NCBI RefSeq assembly: GCF_042654245.1
Contig: NZ_JBHSGI010000002.1
Location: 1,149,080-1,213,079 of the forward strand
Direction: 5' to 3'
DNA length: 64,000 bases
From: Seohaeicola_A nanhaiensis
GTDB taxonomy: Bacteria; Pseudomonadota; Alphaproteobacteria; Rhodobacterales; Rhodobacteraceae
The position numbers were made by a program, and so were the translations under genes. Shown here in pieces: positions 59,943 to 64,000 of this stretch (within the stretch, counting starts at the first letter, position 1; every line of letters begins with the position of its first letter). Under the pieces are notes generated by a model, which was given only the letters and a program-made list of their open reading frames with translations, was not told the DNA's origin and did no database searches.

Positions 59943-62900
59943 CCCGATTCAACCTCTCCGACTGGGCGCTCCAACATCGGTCTTTCGTCTGGTTTCTGAT
60001 GGCGGTCTCGCTGGTGGCCGGAATTCTGGCCTATACCGAAATCGGCCGCGAGGAAGACCCGAACTTTGCCATCAAGACCATGGTCATCGCCGCCGCCCTG
60101 CCCGGCGCTTCGGTCGAAGAGACGCTGACCCAGGTCACCGACCGCATCGAGAAAAAGCTCGAAGACCTCGACCAGTTGAACAAGACCCGTTCGATCACGC
60201 GCCCCGGATCTTCGGTGGTCTATGTGGAATTGCTCGACACCACCAAGCCTCGTGATCTGCCCCTGATCTGGCAGAAGGTCCGAAACATGATGGCCGACAT
60301 CCGCGGCGAGTTTCCTGCGGAATTTGCCGGGTTCCAGTTCAACGACGGGTTTGGCGACGTCTATGGCAACCTCTACGCTTTCACGTCGGACGGCTTTTCC
60401 CCGCGCGAGATGCGAGACTATGTCGAACAGGCCCGCCGCGCGGTGCAGCGGCTGGAGGATTCCGGCAAGGTCGAAATCTTCGGCGCCCGAGATCAGGTGG
60501 TTTACCTCGAATTCTCCACCGACAAGCTTGCCTCGCTGGGCGTCAGCCAATCCGAGGTGCAGGCGACCCTTGCCGCGCAGAACGCCATCCTGCCCTCTGG
60601 CACCATCGACGCGGGACCCGAGCGCATTCTCGTCCGCATCGGCGGCAGCTTCGACCGCACACAAAGCCTCGCGGACGTCAACCTGCGCGTCGGCGACCAG
60701 TTCTTCCGCCTGACCGATGTCGCCGATGTGCGCCTCGGCTACCAGGATCCTCCGACAGAGCTGTTCCGGCACAACGGGCAGGACGCCATCGGACTTGCCA
60801 TCGGCATGCGGCAGGGCGCCAATATCATCGACTTCGGTGAGGCGCTGACCGGTGTGATGGCCCAGGTCGAATCCGAATTGCCCATCGGCATCTCGATCCA
60901 CCAGGTGGCCGACCAGCCCGAGGTCGTGGAAGACGCGGTCGGGCATTTCCTGCAGGCCCTGCTCGAAGCGGTGGTGATCGTGCTGGCCGTCAGCTTCGTG
61001 AGCCTTGGCCTGCGCGCCGGACTCGTGGTCACGCTGACCATTCCGCTCGTGCTCGCCATCACCTTTGTTTTCATGCACGTCATGGGTTTCACGCTGCAGC
61101 GCATCTCGCTCGGCGCGCTGATCATCGCGCTGGGGCTGCTTGTCGACGACGCGATGATCGCCATCGAGACGATGATCTCGCGCCTTGAAAAGGGCGACAG
61201 CCTGACCAAATCGGCCTCCTTTGCCTGGACCTCCATCGCCTTCCCCATGCTGACCGGCACCCTGGTGACTGTCGCGGGTTTCATCCCCATCGGCCTCAAC
61301 AGTTCGGCGGCCGGCGAATTCACATTCTCGCTCTTCGTGGTGATCGCCGTGTCGCTTCTGGTATCCTGGGTCGTCGCCGTCCTCTTTGCGCCCTTGATCG
61401 GGGTCACGCTGCTGCCGTCGAAGCTGGCTCACCACGCCGAAACCGTCGGCCGGACCCGCCGCGCCTTCCGCGCGCTGCTGCGCGGCGCCATGCGGATGCG
61501 CTGGCTGACCATCGTTCTGACGCTGATCGCCTTCGGCGCCTCGATCTGGGGGATGCGCTTTGTCGAGAACCAGTTCTTCCCCAGCTCCGACCGCCCCGAG
61601 CTAATCCTGGACTTCACCCTGCCGCAGAACGCCACCATCGAGGCGACCCGCGAACAGATGGCCCGCATGGAAGCCGCCCTCGAAGGCGATCCCGATGTCC
61701 TGTTCTACTCCACCTACGTCGGCCGGGGCGCCCCGCGCTTCATCCTCGCCTACGACGTGCCGCCCGCTGGCGACAATACCGGCCAGATTGTCATCCAGAC
61801 GCCCGGCGTCGAGGCCCGCAACCGCCTGCGTGCAAGGCTCAAGGAGCTGGCTGCCTCCGAGTTCCCGGGCGTCGATATCTTCGTGAAACTGCTCGAAATC
61901 GGCCCCCCGGTCGGACGCCCGGTCCAATACCGCGTGATCGGTCCCGATCTCGGCGAACTGCGCGATATCGCCCGCAACGTCGCCGCGCTGGTCGCCAGCG
62001 ACAGCCGCACCTCCAACATCGTGCTCGACTGGAACGAACCCGCGCGCGTCGTCCGCGTCGACATCGTTCAGGACCGGGTGCGCCTGCTTGGCATCACCTC
62101 CCGCGATATCGCGGCGGCGCTTCAGACCATCTATGACGGCACCTCGGTCACGCAATTGCGCGACAATACCTATCTCGTCGATCTCGTCGCGCGTGGCACC
62201 GATGCCGATCGTCGCTCGATCGAGGCGCTGAACAACCTCCAGCTCTCTTCCGCCAGCGGCCAGCCGGTGCCGCTCTCGGCCATCGCCGTCTTCAACTACG
62301 ACACCGAACAGCCGGTCATCCGGCAGGAAAACCGCGTGCCGACAATCACGGTCAAGGCGGCGATCGCCACCGCCGACCAGCCCGCCACCATCGTCAACGC
62401 GCTGAAAGGCAAGATCGACGACTTCCGCGAGACGCTGCCGCAGGGCTATTCCGTCACCGTCGGCGGCACGGTGGAATCCAGCGCCAAGAGCCAGGCGCCC
62501 ATCGCCGCCGTGGTGCCGCTCATGCTGCTCATCATAGCCACTTTGGTCATGGTGCAGATGCAGGGCTTCCGCCGGTCCTTCGTCGTCTTCGCCGCCGCCC
62601 CGCTCGGCCTGATCGGCGTGGTCGCCGCGCTGCTGCCTTCGGGCGCGCCACTGGGATTTGTCGCGATCCTCGGCGTGCTGGCGCTGGTCGGCATCCTGAT
62701 CCGCAACTCGATCATCCTGGTCCACGAAATCGAGGTCGAGCGCGAAAAGGGAACGCACCCGTGGGATGCGGTCTTCGCCGCCTCCGACAGCCGCGCGCGT
62801 CCCATCGTGCTGACTGCCGCCGCGGCTTCGCTGGCATTGATCCCGATCTCGCGGCAGATCTTCTGGGGGCCGATGGCCTATGCCATGATGGGCGGAATCA

Positions 62901-63001
62901 TCGCCGGAACCGTCGTGACACTGGTCTTCGTCCCGGCGCTCTATCTCGCCGTGTTCCGCGTCCGTCGCCCGGAACCCGCCTCCGAACCGGAAGCGACCTG
63001 A
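59939..63001 (+). CDS. RND-family multidrug efflux pump, inner-membrane subunit (AcrB/MdtB-like)
   Basis: A 1020-residue proton-driven efflux transporter. It has twelve membrane helices in the RND 1+5+1+5 order, two large periplasmic loops (about 45-330 and 555-855), and the proton-relay Asp pair in LGLLVDDAMIAIETM (about 405). The N-terminus LSDWALQHRSFVWFLM and ITRPGSSVVYVELLDTTKP region resemble the HAE1/MdtB-like bacterial multidrug type. No outer-membrane factor gene is in the window, so a TolC-like protein encoded elsewhere is needed. Last gene of the operon. Confidence 0.94.
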   Translation: MTRFNLSDWALQHRSFVWFLMAVSLVAGILAYTEIGREEDPNFAIKTMVIAAALPGASVEETLTQVTDRIEKKLEDLDQLNKTRSITRPGSSVVYVELLDTTKPRDLPLIWQKVRNMMADIRGEFPAEFAGFQFNDGFGDVYGNLYAFTSDGFSPREMRDYVEQARRAVQRLEDSGKVEIFGARDQVVYLEFSTDKLASLGVSQSEVQATLAAQNAILPSGTIDAGPERILVRIGGSFDRTQSLADVNLRVGDQFFRLTDVADVRLGYQDPPTELFRHNGQDAIGLAIGMRQGANIIDFGEALTGVMAQVESELPIGISIHQVADQPEVVEDAVGHFLQALLEAVVIVLAVSFVSLGLRAGLVVTLTIPLVLAITFVFMHVMGFTLQRISLGALIIALGLLVDDAMIAIETMISRLEKGDSLTKSASFAWTSIAFPMLTGTLVTVAGFIPIGLNSSAAGEFTFSLFVVIAVSLLVSWVVAVLFAPLIGVTLLPSKLAHHAETVGRTRRAFRALLRGAMRMRWLTIVLTLIAFGASIWGMRFVENQFFPSSDRPELILDFTLPQNATIEATREQMARMEAALEGDPDVLFYSTYVGRGAPRFILAYDVPPAGDNTGQIVIQTPGVEARNRLRARLKELAASEFPGVDIFVKLLEIGPPVGRPVQYRVIGPDLGELRDIARNVAALVASDSRTSNIVLDWNEPARVVRVDIVQDRVRLLGITSRDIAAALQTIYDGTSVTQLRDNTYLVDLVARGTDADRRSIEALNNLQLSSASGQPVPLSAIAVFNYDTEQPVIRQENRVPTITVKAAIATADQPATIVNALKGKIDDFRETLPQGYSVTVGGTVESSAKSQAPIAAVVPLMLLIIATLVMVQMQGFRRSFVVFAAAPLGLIGVVAALLPSGAPLGFVAILGVLALVGILIRNSIILVHEIEVEREKGTHPWDAVFAASDSRARPIVLTAAAASLALIPISRQIFWGPMAYAMMGGIIAGTVVTLVFVPALYLAVFRVRRPEPASEPEAT

Positions 63002-63072
63002 ATCAGCTCGTTTCCCTATCGGGCGGCTAACCGCGCACTCGCCCTTTGCCACAAAAATGGCGAAGTCCTGCC

Positions 63073-63093
63073 GCGGCGTCGTTAACACGCCGC
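63073..63093. repeat. hairpin downstream of the RND pump gene
   Basis: GCGGCGT (63073-63079) and ACGCCGC (63087-63093) around CGTTAAC. It may end the RND transcript, but no T-tract follows. Confidence 0.4.
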
Positions 63094-63109
63094 TCAGGGC
63101 CGGACCGAA

Positions 63110-63153
63110 TTCCGCCCGCTTTCAACCCCTTGAAAGCAAGGCCGCGGAATCCC
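63110..63153. repeat. nested inverted repeat upstream of the LamG-like gene
   Basis: Inner perfect arms GCTTTCAA (63118-63125) and TTGAAAGC (63130-63137) around CCCC, enclosed by outer arms ATTCCGC (63109-63115) and GCGGAAT (63144-63150, approximate). It can form an extended cruciform or mRNA stem between the efflux operon and the last gene. Confidence 0.5.
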
Positions 63154-63258
63154 GCTGCACGACACCCACGGCGCGACGAGACCGAATACGGTCACAAACT
63201 CTCCTCTTTTTGACGGTACCCCGAAAAGGCTGCTCGGACGAAAAAGAGGGACCTGGGA

Positions 63259-64000
63259 ATGCCTGCTGCCAACGACATCATCGCCGCCGATCCGATTGTC
63301 CGGGCGATGGCCGACCGGACCTATACGGGAACCTCCGGCGACTATATGGAGATCCCGCACCGCAAGGCGCTGGCGCTCTCCGACGCGACGCTCTCGCTCA
63401 GTTTCTCGCTGGACCGGCTGGTCGGGGAATATGCCCTCGTCTCGAAAGACGGCAACGGGCGGGGTGCCGGCGACTTCACGGTCTGGCTCAAGGACGGGAC
63501 CATCGTGATCACCCAGGAGGGCGCCAGCGAGAGCGAGTGGCTCAAGGTGCCGGACCTCGTGCTGGAGGCCAATACCACCTATGCCTTCGCGCTCTCCTTC
63601 GGCGCCCAGGGCCTGCAGGTCTGGCTCAACGGCGGTCTGGTTGCCGCCGAGCCCGCCTTCAAGCAGGGCATGCTGACCAACACCCACCCCCTCGTCATCG
63701 GCGGCAGCCGCGCCTGGCACACCTCCGACACCGATCCCGCCCATTCGCTGTTCAAGGGCACCATCGGCGAGGTGATGGTTTTCGACGGCCAGCTGGGCGA
63801 GGCCGACGTCATCGCGCTCGCCGGTGCCACCGATCCCGAGCTCGCGCATCACGCCGAAACCCACGACGCGCTCGACAGCCTGATGCCGGTGCTCGGCCAG
63901 CTGCACCACGCCTCGGACACCTTCATGAAAATTATGATGGACTACGGCGCCGACATGCATGGCCATTTCGAAACGCCCCTCACCATGACCTCCATGGTCG
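63259..64000 (+). CDS. LamG-like (concanavalin A-like) domain protein, 3' end outside window
   Basis: An open frame from ATG 63259 continuing past base 64000 (247 codons visible, no stop). The translation MPAANDIIAADPIVRAMADR is followed by a laminin-G/concanavalin A-like jelly-roll pattern: DYMEIPHRKALALSDATLSL, SFSLDRLVGEYALVSKDGNG, TYAFALSFGAQGLQVWLNGG, LVIGGSRAWHT and LFKGTIGEVMVFDGQLGEAD. After about residue 195 it becomes His-rich and helical. No signal peptide is present, as in type I-secreted RTX-type proteins; that is a guess pending the missing C-terminus. GGGA precedes the ATG closely. Confidence 0.82.
   Translation, partial: MPAANDIIAADPIVRAMADRTYTGTSGDYMEIPHRKALALSDATLSLSFSLDRLVGEYALVSKDGNGRGAGDFTVWLKDGTIVITQEGASESEWLKVPDLVLEANTTYAFALSFGAQGLQVWLNGGLVAAEPAFKQGMLTNTHPLVIGGSRAWHTSDTDPAHSLFKGTIGEVMVFDGQLGEADVIALAGATDPELAHHAETHDALDSLMPVLGQLHHASDTFMKIMMDYGADMHGHFETPLTMTSMV

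Noticed and set aside
59753..61435. 560-codon minus-strand open frame opposite the RND pump
   Set aside because: Overlaps conserved pump motifs; composition is that of a shadow frame.

Overview
The window is a GC-rich (roughly 63-65%) chromosomal segment of an alphaproteobacterium, almost certainly a marine-type Rhodobacteraceae (roseobacter-like). The evidence is a combination of lineage-typical genes: a TrcR/DUF1013 regulator, a DUF2125 protein, COQ9, a VPLPA-CTERM protein, a membrane-anchored cytochrome c, a stand-alone prephenate dehydratase, and dnaX-ybaB-recR. I see no rRNA, tRNA, CRISPR array, insertion sequence or prophage; the segment looks like core chromosome with two accessory catabolic/transport islands.

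Layout. 0.2-3.2 kb: NADH pyrophosphatase, SRPBCC protein, prephenate dehydratase, anchored cytochrome c. 3.3-9.0 kb: complete yejABEF oligopeptide importer. 9.1-13.7 kb: zinc metallopeptidase, then the recombination/replication cluster dnaX-(RidA-like)-ybaB-recR and a small membrane protein. 13.7-17 kb: TrcR, periplasmic RNase T2, a BKACE enzyme, a VPLPA-CTERM surface protein with its own promoter and terminator. 17-26.5 kb: two zinc-independent quinone oxidoreductases, COQ9, rpsU, an Lrp regulator divergent from alanine dehydrogenase, an MFS permease, two mechanosensitive channels, a glutathione transferase and an ion channel. 26.5-31.6 kb: dnaK-dnaJ with a heat-shock promoter, AlkB-like dioxygenase, an orphan family 11 glycosyltransferase. 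31.6-37 kb: DUF2125, PLP aminotransferase, thiol peroxidase-like protein, NTF2-like protein, RluA-type pseudouridine synthase, membrane protein.

37-40 kb: copA-cueR copper export with a recognisable CueR/HmrR operator. 40-47 kb: an accessory catabolic island (MarR regulator with an operator-like inverted repeat, two amidohydrolases, 2-hydroxyacid dehydrogenase, FAH-family hydrolase, DenD-like dehydrogenase, UxaA-type dehydratase) whose genes together suggest sugar-acid (lactone -> acid -> keto-acid -> cleavage) catabolism. 47-57.7 kb: two divergent ABC importers, one polyamine/phosphonate-like and one dipeptide-like, the latter co-transcribed with a class III phosphodiesterase and a tyrosine-phosphatase-like protein. 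The intergenic region carries a candidate Pho box with correctly spaced -10, which leads me to propose that this is a phosphate-starvation organophosphorus scavenging island. 57.8-63 kb: a tripartite-type RND efflux operon with two adaptor proteins and an 11-codon coupling ORF. 63.3 kb to the end: the N-terminal part of a LamG-like protein that runs off the window.

Gene ends are tightly packed: several convergent pairs are separated by 3-6 bases, and two share the same CTAG for both stop codons.
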